DNA from: Megamonas hypermegale
GTDB lineage: Bacteria; Bacillota; Negativicutes; Selenomonadales; Selenomonadaceae
DNA: 20,904 bases
Direction: 5' to 3'
NCBI GenBank assembly: GCA_002314325.1
Contig: DCFC01000048.1
Span: 1,999 to 22,902, forward strand
The notes under the pieces were generated by a model. The model saw only the letters and a list, made by a program, of their open reading frames with translations, made no database searches and was not told the DNA's origin. Position numbers and translations under genes: made by a program. Below, in pieces: positions 1 to 6,506 of this stretch; within the stretch, counting starts at the first letter, position 1; the number at the start of each line of letters is the position of its first letter.

Positions 1-86
1 TATATTTAGTGAGGTTAAGTGACAACATCGAACGAATATAAACTATTATACTGCTGGCTACAGGCTCGATGTTTTACTAACACAAC
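1..86 (-). repeat. Intergenic repeat element, copy 1, probably cut by the window edge
   Basis: This segment aligns without gaps to 15819-15904, with 77 of 86 bases identical by eye. It begins about ten bases after the stop codon of the 169-residue gene. On the minus strand it reads: arm B' (64-73), a spacer, arm A' (34-53), arm B (24-33), a spacer, then the remnant of arm A (1-7). B' and B pair over 10 bp with one G-U. In copy 2 arm A extends 13 bases further than the window allows here, so the element probably continues to the left of position 1. No U-run follows the stems, so it is not an obvious terminator. The function is unknown. Confidence 0.75.
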
Positions 87-95
87 GGATATTTC

Positions 96-605
96 TTAGA
101 AATCAATCTGTAATTTAAATTCCACGTCCTGTTTTTCTTCGCTCGCCCATGTATTCAGCATGTTAATCATGGCAATAAAGCGGGAGGACGAAATCTCTTC
201 GATAATATTCTGCGTTTCTTTGGAACGGCCGCCCACATATTCCAGCGAAATGCTTTCCGAACTGTTTTCATCTCCATTTTTATATAATGTATTGATTACA
301 CCGTTCAATGTCGCTTCATTGATAACTTCATAATCGCTCAAATCATTGTTGCACAAAACAGTCGTCAAATTAAAAAAACCTTTTTCCCTGTCGCTAATCG
401 GAATGGCAAAATATCTATTTTCATATTTTTTATTATACGGCACTTCAAAGCTGTTATCGTTGTCTCTGGCTTCATATTTGCCCACCAGATACATATTGTC
501 GGCAGACTTTACGCCTTCAGCTTCAACTTTCACGAGCTCTTTAAACGCTATTCTAAAAGTATTTTCCTTAAAACCCTTTTTGTTGATATAAAGATATACT
601 TTCAT
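96..605 (-). CDS. Hypothetical protein, 169 aa
   Basis: I do not recognise this protein. It starts at ATG 605 with an AGAGG ribosome binding site 11 bases upstream, and ends at TAA just before the repeat element. There is no signal peptide, membrane segment or cysteine cluster (one Cys only). It is acidic and polar, and the residue pattern suggests a mixed alpha/beta soluble cytoplasmic protein. The first 60 residues look strand-rich, with the run MKVYLYINKKGF at the start. The last 40 look helical, around NIIEEISSSRFIAMINML. A terminator at 735-768 separates it from the AraC gene upstream, so it is probably transcribed alone from the AT-rich gap 606-734, which contains TATAAT on the minus strand at 654-659. 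The good RBS, the terminator behind the previous gene and the compact length support a real gene. Confidence 0.7.
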   Translation of the reverse strand: MKVYLYINKKGFKENTFRIAFKELVKVEAEGVKSADNMYLVGKYEARDNDNSFEVPYNKKYENRYFAIPISDREKGFFNLTTVLCNNDLSDYEVINEATLNGVINTLYKNGDENSSESISLEYVGGRSKETQNIIEEISSSRFIAMINMLNTWASEEKQDVEFKLQIDF

Positions 606-653
606 AAATTCCAGAACCTCTTTTCCCTCAATTTTTCTATTATTAATGATACC

Positions 654-659
654 ATTATA
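654..659 (-). promoter_or_regulatory. Possible -10 box for the 169-aa gene
   Basis: A perfect TATAAT lies on the minus strand about 50 bases before the start codon. No convincing -35 hexamer sits 16-18 bases upstream (the best is CATTTA), so this call rests on the -10 box, the AT-rich setting and the terminator just upstream. Confidence 0.35.
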
Positions 660-734
660 TTACCAAAACGTCTATTTAAATGAAAATTCCCCCAAAACTA
701 ATATTTTCAATAATTATGAACGCCTTTAAACGGC

Positions 735-768
735 AAAAAAGGCATTTCCCCGAAGAGAAACACCTTTT
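735..768 (-). terminator. Rho-independent terminator after the AraC-family gene
   Basis: Read on the minus strand this is a 14-bp stem capped by a UUCG tetraloop (with three G-U pairs), closing into a run of six U. It starts 27 bases after the AraC stop codon. On the plus strand the wobble pairs become mismatches, so it works for minus-strand transcripts. Confidence 0.9.
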
Positions 769-794
769 CGCTAAAATATTATTTTATTTTTATA

Positions 795-1637
795 TCAAAT
801 CTGTATATCGCTGCGCGGATATTTGCGGTAATTAAGCGGCGTATCACTGTACACTTTCTTGAACTGATGGCAAAACAGCGATACATTGTTGAAGCCGCAC
901 TCCTCAGCAATTTCCATAATGGATTTCTGCGTATTTTCCAGCTTGTTCACGGCTACCCGCAAACGGAAATTAAGCAGATACTTCTGCGGTGATACGTTGC
1001 ATTCGCGTTTAAACAACCGATATAGATAAGTTCTGTCAATATTCAAATGGTTCGCCATATCACCGATGGTAATGTTCTTATTATAATTCTCGTAAATATA
1101 GTCAATAGCCTGTTCCACATAAACGGATTTTATATTCGTTCGTTTGTACTGCCTTTTCATCTGAGCGAAAAAATTGTACAGTCGACTCAGCAGTGTATAT
1201 TCATTATGCTTATTACGCCTATATGAAAAAACAAAATTCACGATAGCACTTTGAACCCTGCCGCCGCTCTTATCGAAAAACAGCGGACTATCATTATTAA
1301 AACCGCAGTCCCGCAAAATCCGCGGCACTTCATATCCGTCTATGCAAATCCAGCAATACTCCCACGGTTCATTTTTGTCAGCTGCATAAGTAGCTACAAC
1401 TCCCGGTTTTATCAGAAAAATCGTATTCGCTCCGATTTCATAACAAGTGTTTTTGGCCTCGCCAATCCATAATTTACCTTTGCCGCGTGTAACGTAATGC
1501 AGCAGATAATGCTGGCGTATTGCCGGACCAAAGGTATGTAATGGTTCACAGACTTCCCAACCGCCGTAATACAAAGTCATTGCCCGACTTAAAGTAGTTG
1601 TATTGTCAAAAAAATCATAAATTTTCCTATTTTCCAT
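795..1637 (-). CDS. AraC-family transcriptional regulator with N-terminal cupin-like sensor domain
   Basis: This is a 280-residue DNA-binding regulator. Residues about 40-100 (HYLLHYVTRGKGKLW and the following beta-rich stretch ending in EYCWICIDG) match the AraC_binding cupin sensor that binds small sugars or related effectors. Residues about 175-272 form the two helix-turn-helix motifs of the AraC/XylS domain: ITIGDMANHLNIDRTYLYRLFK, then SIMEIAEECGFNNVSLFCHQFKK with the usual P-x-x-Y-R end. The start is ATG 1637 with AGGGG eight bases upstream. The gene follows a GPH symporter, separated by 124 bases that hold a hairpin. By analogy with AraC regulators next to sugar transporters it probably senses the substrate of that transporter and activates the kinase-transporter module(s). 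A 14-base palindrome in its leader could be an autoregulatory site. Family assignment is certain; effector and targets are inferred. Confidence 0.93.
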   Translation of the reverse strand: MENRKIYDFFDNTTTLSRAMTLYYGGWEVCEPLHTFGPAIRQHYLLHYVTRGKGKLWIGEAKNTCYEIGANTIFLIKPGVVATYAADKNEPWEYCWICIDGYEVPRILRDCGFNNDSPLFFDKSGGRVQSAIVNFVFSYRRNKHNEYTLLSRLYNFFAQMKRQYKRTNIKSVYVEQAIDYIYENYNKNITIGDMANHLNIDRTYLYRLFKRECNVSPQKYLLNFRLRVAVNKLENTQKSIMEIAEECGFNNVSLFCHQFKKVYSDTPLNYRKYPRSDIQI

Positions 1638-1649
1638 TACAGTTACCCC

Positions 1650-1663
1650 TAATCTCTAGATTA
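1650..1663. promoter_or_regulatory. Palindrome in the AraC gene leader
   Basis: TAATCTCTAGATTA is a perfect inverted repeat with 6-base arms and a 2-base centre. It lies 12 bases before the AraC start codon and overlaps the upstream edge of its RBS. A bound protein or a weak hairpin here could limit translation or transcription. It may be chance in such AT-rich DNA. Confidence 0.3.
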
Positions 1664-1710
1664 AAAAAATAAAAAAACAAATTAAAATTAAATTTGATGC
1701 TTATTTGAGA

Positions 1711-1752
1711 AGAACTATATGCCTTAAACCGGAATTTAAAACATATAGTTCT
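1711..1752 (-). promoter_or_regulatory. Long hairpin between GPH symporter 1 and the AraC gene
   Basis: Perfect 11-bp arms (1711-1721 and 1742-1752, AGAACTATATG and its complement) enclose a 20-base loop. The loop itself pairs over 5 bp (TTAAA/TTTAA around TTCCGG). It lies 9 bases after the symporter stop codon. On the minus strand no U-run follows, so it is an imperfect terminator. It may instead protect the 3' end of the symporter mRNA or act as a protein-binding palindrome upstream of the AraC gene. Confidence 0.6.
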
Positions 1753-1761
1753 CTTTCTTAA

Positions 1762-3171
1762 TTATTTATTGTCTTTACCCCAAGTACGTTCAAGTTCTCT
1801 AACGATTTCAGCATGTTTTTCTTCTGTCAGGCTGACTTTGGCTCTGTAAATAAAGCCTGCAATAACAATGAGGATAAACGGTGCTGCAAACATTATCAGC
1901 TGGAAGTTTAATAAGTTTTCCGGCGTGATGCTGGCTGCCGTAGCTTTACCAGACATGCCTACCCATACAGCCGTGAAACCTACGATAGCGGAAGTGATAG
2001 CACCGCCGAGTTTATCAATCAACGGACGAACGCAAAGTACGAGTGCTTCGTCGCGATGGCCGAGTTTGAGCTGACCGTATTCAACACTGTCCGTAATCGT
2101 CATGAGTACAACAAGGAAGATAAGCGGCTGCGGCAGAGCGAACAGACCGGCACCGAGCAGCGTCATGTATACGTTCTGACCTGCCATATAATAAACGACG
2201 ATGGCAATCAGCATAATCGTGATGGAAATGAAGAACAGTTTACGTCTGCTGAATTTTTTCGTCAAAGTCGGGAACAGTGCAACGGCCATTAAACCGATGA
2301 CAACGTTGATTACACCGAGGAATGAGAACTGAGTGGAATCGCCCAGTACATAAATGAAGTAATAAAGGTTGAAGTTATTGATAAGGTTCTGACCTAAGCC
2401 GAAGATGAGATATGCAAATGCAATCCACAGCAGCTGGTCGTTTTTCATTAATACGGAGAATACTTCTTTGAACGATGTTTCTGTTTTGTTTTCACGCAGA
2501 GCGGAAGCATGTTCTTTCGTACCGATACCGAGGATAACAGCACCTGCTGTTGCAATGAGGCCGCCGATTGCTGCAAAAGCGAACCAGCCTGTAGCATCGC
2601 CTGCGCCGCCGTTGGCATTATGCGAGAATGCAAGTACAATCGGAATAACGATGATAGTTACGAGCTGACCGCCGAAAACGGAACCGATACGGGCATATGT
2701 TGCCGTGATTTCACGTTCACGGGAGTCAAACGAAAGAGCCGGTATCATGGACCAGATAGCAACGTCTTTTGCAGAATAGAAAATATCCATGATGATGTAT
2801 AAAATCGCAAAAACGATTAAATACGTTACAGGGCTCGTAGCGGCAAGTCCGCCGATATCCGTAAACAGAATAGCCAGTGTAACGGCTGCGATAACGGCAC
2901 CGGAGAGAACCCACGGTTTGAATTTGCCCCATCTCGTTTTCGTTTTATCGATAGTGTTGCCGATGAACGGGTCAATGAAAAGTTCTGCTACACGAATGAC
3001 AAGAATAACTGTAGTTACAAGACCGATCATGTATTCGTTATAGTGAGTATCGTCCGTATTGAACAGGTTACTCGTTACGAAAATCATGAAATACGTACCA
3101 ATCATTGCATAGAAGAAGTCATGGCCGAATGTACCGCTGGCGTACGCTACACGTGATAAAAATTTTGACAT
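1762..3171 (-). CDS. GPH-family (MFS) glycoside-pentoside-hexuronide:cation symporter, copy 1
   Basis: This 469-residue inner-membrane symporter has about 12 hydrophobic helices and belongs to the MelB/XynP/GusB-type GPH family (MFS_2). It imports a sugar, glycoside or related solute with Na+ or H+. Seen in the sequence: the N-terminal SRVAYASGTFGHD segment; DPFIGNTIDKTKTRWGKFKPW (cation-site helix and the RWG-x-[FY]-x-PW loop); DSREREITATYARIGS after the fourth-fifth helix pair; TDSVEYGQLKLGHRDE before the last helices; and the cytoplasmic tail LTEEKHAEIVRELE. It starts at ATG 3171 with AGGAGG 7 bases upstream, 77 bases after the kinase-like gene. The protein is closely related to the symporter at 4165-5574 (about 70-75% by eye, same length). 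No glycosidase is nearby, so the substrate cannot be named. Confidence 0.93.
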   Translation of the reverse strand: MSKFLSRVAYASGTFGHDFFYAMIGTYFMIFVTSNLFNTDDTHYNEYMIGLVTTVILVIRVAELFIDPFIGNTIDKTKTRWGKFKPWVLSGAVIAAVTLAILFTDIGGLAATSPVTYLIVFAILYIIMDIFYSAKDVAIWSMIPALSFDSREREITATYARIGSVFGGQLVTIIVIPIVLAFSHNANGGAGDATGWFAFAAIGGLIATAGAVILGIGTKEHASALRENKTETSFKEVFSVLMKNDQLLWIAFAYLIFGLGQNLINNFNLYYFIYVLGDSTQFSFLGVINVVIGLMAVALFPTLTKKFSRRKLFFISITIMLIAIVVYYMAGQNVYMTLLGAGLFALPQPLIFLVVLMTITDSVEYGQLKLGHRDEALVLCVRPLIDKLGGAITSAIVGFTAVWVGMSGKATAASITPENLLNFQLIMFAAPFILIVIAGFIYRAKVSLTEEKHAEIVRELERTWGKDNK

Positions 3172-3190
3172 AAAAAACCCTCCTATAAAA

Positions 3191-3209
3191 CCGCCGCTTG
3201 CACCGGCGA
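3191..3209 (-). promoter_or_regulatory. GC-rich hairpin between kinase-like gene 1 and symporter 1
   Basis: CGCCG and CGGCG arms (3192-3196 and 3204-3208) enclose a 7-base loop and are followed on the minus strand by GUUUU and then the symporter RBS. This could be a weak attenuator or a processing stop that sets different levels of the two products. The second module has no such stem in its shorter 49-base gap. Confidence 0.4.
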
Positions 3210-3248
3210 TTTTTAATCCCTTTAAAGACTGCGCTCTTTATCTGTTTA

Positions 3249-3848
3249 TTATTTTACGGTATCAATATAAGCGATAATAGCATCGGCTATTTTATCCAGA
3301 GGCGCTTTGCTTGTATTTACGATTAAATCGTAATTTGCCGGGTCGCCCCATTTTTTGCCGGTATAATAGTTATAGTATCTGGCTCTTTTTTCGTTTTCCT
3401 GGTTCAGCTCTTTCAATGTTTTGCCTTCGTAAACATCTTTGCCGCGCTGCTGTCTGTAGTCATCATCGGCGCAAACGAAGATGGAGAAATGGTTCGGCAT
3501 ATCTTCCAGAACATAGTCAGCGGAACGGCCCAGGATAACGCACGGACCATCGTCAGCCAGTCGTCTGATTACGCCTGCTTCGGCGATGAACATGCCGCGG
3601 CTCGATTCGCCCGCATGATTGCCGAAGGAATGGAACGGAACATACGTAAGCGTCATCGGCTGAACGGTGTTTTCCAGTTCTTTCAAATCAGCTTCGCTCA
3701 GGTCGTCAATGCCGAGTTTGGCTGCGGCAAGGTGAATGATTTGTTTATCGTACAGTTTTACATTCAACTTTTCTGCCAAAATCGTTGCCAATTCACGACC
3801 GCCGCAACCATATTGACGGCTGACTGTAATTACAACATCTTTGTTCAT
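3249..3848 (-). CDS. Cytidylate-kinase-like P-loop protein (Cytidylate_kin2 family), copy 1
   Basis: This protein has 199 residues. I start it at ATG 3848, next to a GGGGGA ribosome binding site, not at the upstream in-frame ATG 3911. The shorter start gives the family's usual N-terminus and matches copy 2. The P-loop is SRQYGCGGREL (residues 10-20), with Arg where classical Walker A has Lys, as is normal for this family. Further family features are the YDKQIIHLAA segment (33-42), GRSADYVL (108-115), the FVCADDDYR strand and turn, and the RARYYNYYTGKKWGDPANYDLIVNTS end. The family resembles CMP kinase but its substrate is generally unproven. It is the first gene of a two-gene unit with the GPH symporter, preceded by a cre-like operator. 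A role in phosphorylating the imported solute is an inference only. Confidence 0.9.
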   Translation of the reverse strand: MNKDVVITVSRQYGCGGRELATILAEKLNVKLYDKQIIHLAAAKLGIDDLSEADLKELENTVQPMTLTYVPFHSFGNHAGESSRGMFIAEAGVIRRLADDGPCVILGRSADYVLEDMPNHFSIFVCADDDYRQQRGKDVYEGKTLKELNQENEKRARYYNYYTGKKWGDPANYDLIVNTSKAPLDKIADAIIAYIDTVK

Positions 3849-3917
3849 AATAAATCCCCCACTTTTTATAAAATATAAAATTAATAATAAAAATCCCCAT
3901 AAAAAACTCAAAAGATA

Positions 3918-3942
3918 AATTTATTCGTTTTTTGTGAAAATT
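3918..3942 (-). repeat. Conserved leader box, copy in module 1
   Basis: These 25 bases are identical to 6300-6324 although the flanking leader sequence has diverged. The core on the minus strand is TTCACAAAAAACGAA. The box lies 11 bases downstream (transcript sense) of the cre-like operator. It is a candidate site for a second regulator, for example the adjacent AraC-family protein. Confidence 0.6.
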
Positions 3943-3953
3943 TTATTTCCGTT

Positions 3954-3967
3954 TGAAAACGTTTACT
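3954..3967. promoter_or_regulatory. cre-like operator (CcpA / LacI-family site), module 1
   Basis: TGAAAACGTTTACT fits the Gram-positive cre consensus TGWAARCGYTWNCW at every position. It lies about 105 bases upstream of the kinase-like start and just downstream of the putative -10. Binding there would block transcription, as in carbon catabolite repression. A specific LacI-family regulator could use the same core, so CcpA itself is an inference. Confidence 0.7.
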
Positions 3968-4076
3968 CTTTTTTTGCTATATTTTAATTTTAGTATATCC
4001 GTATTTTAAAAACAATTATCTAATGTTGACAAAAATTGCTATGATGTTGTTTGTTGGTTCGCAGATATTAAAATGC

Positions 4077-4133
4077 AAAAAAATCCCTGCCAGCTCCAAA
4101 CCGCAAATATCGGTTCTGACTGACAGGGATTTT
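4077..4133 (-). terminator. Rho-independent terminator after symporter 2
   Basis: On the minus strand an AAAATCCCTG/CAGGGATTTT outer stem continues through a U-G pair and CAG/CTG, then an internal loop and an inner AACCG/CGGTT stem. It ends in a run of seven U. It lies about 30 bases after the symporter 2 stop and separates module 2 from the promoter of module 1. Confidence 0.9.
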
Positions 4134-4164
4134 ACATTTTATTATCTATTATATTTACCTTTGA

Positions 4165-5574
4165 TTATTTATCTTTGCCCCAAGTACGTTCGAGTTCTCT
4201 AACGATTTCAGCATGTTTTTCTTCCGTTAATTTAACTTTCGTTTTGTAGATTAAAGTTGCTACGATTAAGAATACGATAGGAGTTGCAAACATAATCATT
4301 TCGAAAGTAGCTTTGTTGGCAGCTGTAACAGTATCTACTGTAGCACCGCCGGACATGCCTACCCAAACAGCCGTGAAACCAACGATTGCACCGGTTACGG
4401 CACCGGATAATTTGTTGATTAAAGGACGGATGGAAAGGATAAGGCTTTCATCACGATGACCGATTTTGAGCTGGCCGTATTCAACAGTATCCGTAATTGT
4501 CATTAAAACAACGAGGAATACGAGCGGCTGCGGGAGATTGAACAGACCTGCAGCAACAAGGCACATCATTGTGTTCTGACCTGCGAAAGCATAGATTACG
4601 AGCGCGATTACCATGATGGCAACGGAAGCAACGAACAGTTTGCGTCTTTTGAAGTTTTTCGTTAAAGTAGGGAACAATGCAACGGCAAGTAAGCCGATAA
4701 CAACGTTGATAATACCTAAAGAAGACAATACAGTGGAATCACCTAAGATATAAGTGAAGTAGTACATCTGGAAAGCGTTTACAAGGTCCTGACCTAAGCA
4801 GAAGATAAGGAATGTAATGGCAATCCACATTAACTGGTCATTTTTACCCAAGATGGAGAATACTTCTTTGAAAGTTGTTTCTTTTTTGTTCTGGCGCAAT
4901 GCAGAAGCATGTTCTTTCGTGCCGAGACCGAGGATAATAGCACCTAAGATGGAGATACCGCCGCCGATGATGGCAAATGCGAGCCAGCCCTGAGCATCGC
5001 CGACACCGCCGTTCTGATTTACGGAGAAGAACAGAACAATCGGGATAACCATTACCGTAACGAGCTGAGCACCGAATACGGAACCGATACGGGCAAATGT
5101 TGCTGTGATTTCACGTTCGCGGGAGTCAAAGCTCATAGCCGGAACCATGGACCAGATAGCAACGTCTTTTGCAGAATAGAAAATATCCATGATGATATAT
5201 AAGATAGCAAAGATAATCAGATACATCATCGGGGAAGAAGTAAGACCACCCATGTCAGTAAACAGAATAACGAGGGAAACAGCAGCAATCAAACCGCCGA
5301 TAATAACCCATGGTTTAAATCTGCCCCATCTGGTATTCGTTTTATCAATCGTATTACCGATGAACGGGTCGATGAAAAGTTCCGCAACGCGGATTACCAG
5401 GATAACGGTCGTTATAGTGGCAATCATCCATTCATCATGTGCCTGGTCGCCGGAATTGAACAGGTTACTGGTTATGAACATGATGAAATACGTATTAACC
5501 ATCATGAAGAATATATCATGACCGAATGTACCGCACGCATATGCTATGCGCGACAAAAGTTTATTGCCTTGCAT
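4165..5574 (-). CDS. GPH-family (MFS) glycoside-pentoside-hexuronide:cation symporter, copy 2
   Basis: This 469-residue paralogue of the symporter at 1762-3171 has the same family signatures: SRIAYACGTFGHD at the start, DPFIGNTIDKTNTRWGRFKPW, DSREREITATFARIGS, TDTVEYGQLKIGHRDE and the tail KLTEEKHAEIVRELERTWG. I place the start at ATG 5574, with AGGAGG 7 bases upstream, rather than the earlier in-frame start at 5598, which would put the RBS inside the gene. It follows its kinase-like partner by 49 bases. Differences from copy 1 cluster in membrane segments and the extracytoplasmic ends (for example NQMDQ-type versus NLYYF-type residues in the seventh/eighth helix region), so the two could differ in substrate. 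It ends in a strong terminator. Substrate unknown. Confidence 0.93.
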   Translation of the reverse strand: MQGNKLLSRIAYACGTFGHDIFFMMVNTYFIMFITSNLFNSGDQAHDEWMIATITTVILVIRVAELFIDPFIGNTIDKTNTRWGRFKPWVIIGGLIAAVSLVILFTDMGGLTSSPMMYLIIFAILYIIMDIFYSAKDVAIWSMVPAMSFDSREREITATFARIGSVFGAQLVTVMVIPIVLFFSVNQNGGVGDAQGWLAFAIIGGGISILGAIILGLGTKEHASALRQNKKETTFKEVFSILGKNDQLMWIAITFLIFCLGQDLVNAFQMYYFTYILGDSTVLSSLGIINVVIGLLAVALFPTLTKNFKRRKLFVASVAIMVIALVIYAFAGQNTMMCLVAAGLFNLPQPLVFLVVLMTITDTVEYGQLKIGHRDESLILSIRPLINKLSGAVTGAIVGFTAVWVGMSGGATVDTVTAANKATFEMIMFATPIVFLIVATLIYKTKVKLTEEKHAEIVRELERTWGKDK

Positions 5575-5623
5575 AAAAAATCCTCCTAAGTAAAACAAAT
5601 CCTAAAATAAAAACAATTTAAAT

Positions 5624-6223
5624 TTATTTTTCTACCGTATCAATATATTTAATGATAGCTTCCGCTATATCATCCAAAGAGCCTTTGCTTGTATTTACAA
5701 CTAAATCGTAATTTGCCGGTTCGCCCCATTTTTTACCCGTATAATAGTTGTAGTATCTAGCTCTTTTATCGTCTTCTTTGTTCAGTTCTTTTAATGTCTT
5801 GCCGTCATAAACGGTTTTGCCTCTTTCTTCTCTGTATTCATCGTCAGCGCAAACGAATATGGAGAAATGGTTCGGCAAGTCTTCCAGTACATAATCGGCG
5901 GAACGGCCTAAGATAACGCACGGGCCGTCGTCAGCCAGTCGTCTGATTACGCCTGCTTCAGCGATGAACATGCCGCGGCTCGATTCGCCCGCATGGTTGC
6001 CGAAGGAATGGAACGGTACATACGTCAGCGTCATCGGTTCAACCGTATTTTCCAATTCTTTCAGACCGGCTTCGTCCAAATCGTCAAGACCGAGTTTGGC
6101 AGCTGCAAGATGGATAATCTGTTTGTCGTACAATTTCACGTTCAATTTCTTAGCTAAAATCGTAGCCAATTCACGACCGCCGCAACCGTACTGTCTGCTT
6201 ACCGTGATTACAACGTTTTTCAT
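5624..6223 (-). CDS. Cytidylate-kinase-like P-loop protein (Cytidylate_kin2 family), copy 2
   Basis: This protein has 199 residues, with 21 differences from copy 1 over 194 aligned residues (about 89% identity). The start is ATG 6223 with GAGGGG just upstream; the in-frame ATG at 6238 would lie before that RBS. The P-loop SRQYGCGGREL, the GRSADYVLED motif and the RYYNYYTGKKWGEPANYDL end are all kept. Most changes are conservative and lie in the lid-like region (EYREERGKTVYDGK versus DYRQQRGKDVYEGK) and at the C-terminus. The kinase-like copies are more alike than the symporter copies, so the kinase is under tighter constraint and may serve a common intermediate. It heads the second two-gene unit, behind its own promoter and cre-like site. 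Confidence 0.9.
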   Translation of the reverse strand: MKNVVITVSRQYGCGGRELATILAKKLNVKLYDKQIIHLAAAKLGLDDLDEAGLKELENTVEPMTLTYVPFHSFGNHAGESSRGMFIAEAGVIRRLADDGPCVILGRSADYVLEDLPNHFSIFVCADDEYREERGKTVYDGKTLKELNKEDDKRARYYNYYTGKKWGEPANYDLVVNTSKGSLDDIAEAIIKYIDTVEK

Positions 6224-6299
6224 AAATAATCCCCTCATTTCAATTAAAAAATAAAATGTAATGATAAAATAGCAATGAATAGAAGATATATAAAAAATG

Positions 6300-6324
6300 A
6301 ATTTATTCGTTTTTTGTGAAAATT
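6300..6324 (-). repeat. Conserved leader box, copy in module 2
   Basis: Twenty-five bases identical to 3918-3942, lying 5 bases downstream (transcript sense) of the module 2 cre-like operator. Conservation here against diverged flanks suggests a functional site. Confidence 0.6.
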
Positions 6325-6329
6325 CTTTT

Positions 6330-6343
6330 TGAAAACGTTTACA
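6330..6343. promoter_or_regulatory. cre-like operator (CcpA / LacI-family site), module 2
   Basis: TGAAAACGTTTACA fits the cre consensus at every position. Its upstream edge lies 20 bases past the -10 box of the module 2 promoter (6364-6369), a position suited to roadblock repression. Confidence 0.7.
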
Positions 6344-6363
6344 TATCTTCTTAACATGATTGT

Positions 6364-6392
6364 ATTATAATACATTCTCCATCCAAATGCAA
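6364..6392 (-). promoter_or_regulatory. Promoter of kinase-symporter module 2
   Basis: TTGCAT (6387-6392) and a perfect TATAAT (6364-6369) are separated by 17 bases on the minus strand. The -35 is weak (3 of 6), the -10 and spacing are ideal, and the cre-like operator follows directly. Confidence 0.6.
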
Positions 6393-6430
6393 CATAAATT
6401 TTAAAAAAATTATAGATATTACAGACAATT

Positions 6431-6482
6431 TCAGCCCCGTTTCCGCGAAACTACAGCGTTTTTCCCGCGAAAACAGGGCTGA
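6431..6482 (-). terminator. Long hairpin after the ABC importer operon, probable transcript end
   Basis: Arms 6431-6447 and 6466-6482 pair over 17 bp on the minus strand with three U-G pairs. Two of these are A-C mismatches on the plus strand, so the stem favours minus-strand RNA. It starts 25 bases after the permease stop codon. There is no U-run after it (AAAUUGUC), so it may stabilise a 3' end or need a factor for termination. Confidence 0.6.
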
Positions 6483-6506
6483 CAACATAACTGATATGAT
6501 TTTTGC

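Larger units (their letters stand above)
3849..4076 (-). promoter_or_regulatory. Control region of kinase-symporter module 1
   Basis: No gene lies here. From right to left on the minus strand: an AT-rich promoter region with TATACT (3992-3997) as a possible -10 but no well-placed -35, a cre-like operator (3954-3967), a 25-base box identical to one in module 2 (3918-3942), then an AU-rich leader to the kinase-like start. The layout matches the module 2 region, where the -10 lies at a similar distance before the operator. Confidence 0.55.

Noticed and set aside
1..86. The repeat as an integron attC site, because it contains GTTAAGT and inverted repeats
   Set aside because: The GTT-type core and its expected RYYYAAC partner are in the wrong order and the partner is missing. 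There is no integrase or cassette-like array.
3249..6223. The duplicated module as a composite transposon
   Set aside because: No transposase, terminal inverted repeats or target duplications flank it. Divergence between the copies fits an old tandem duplication.
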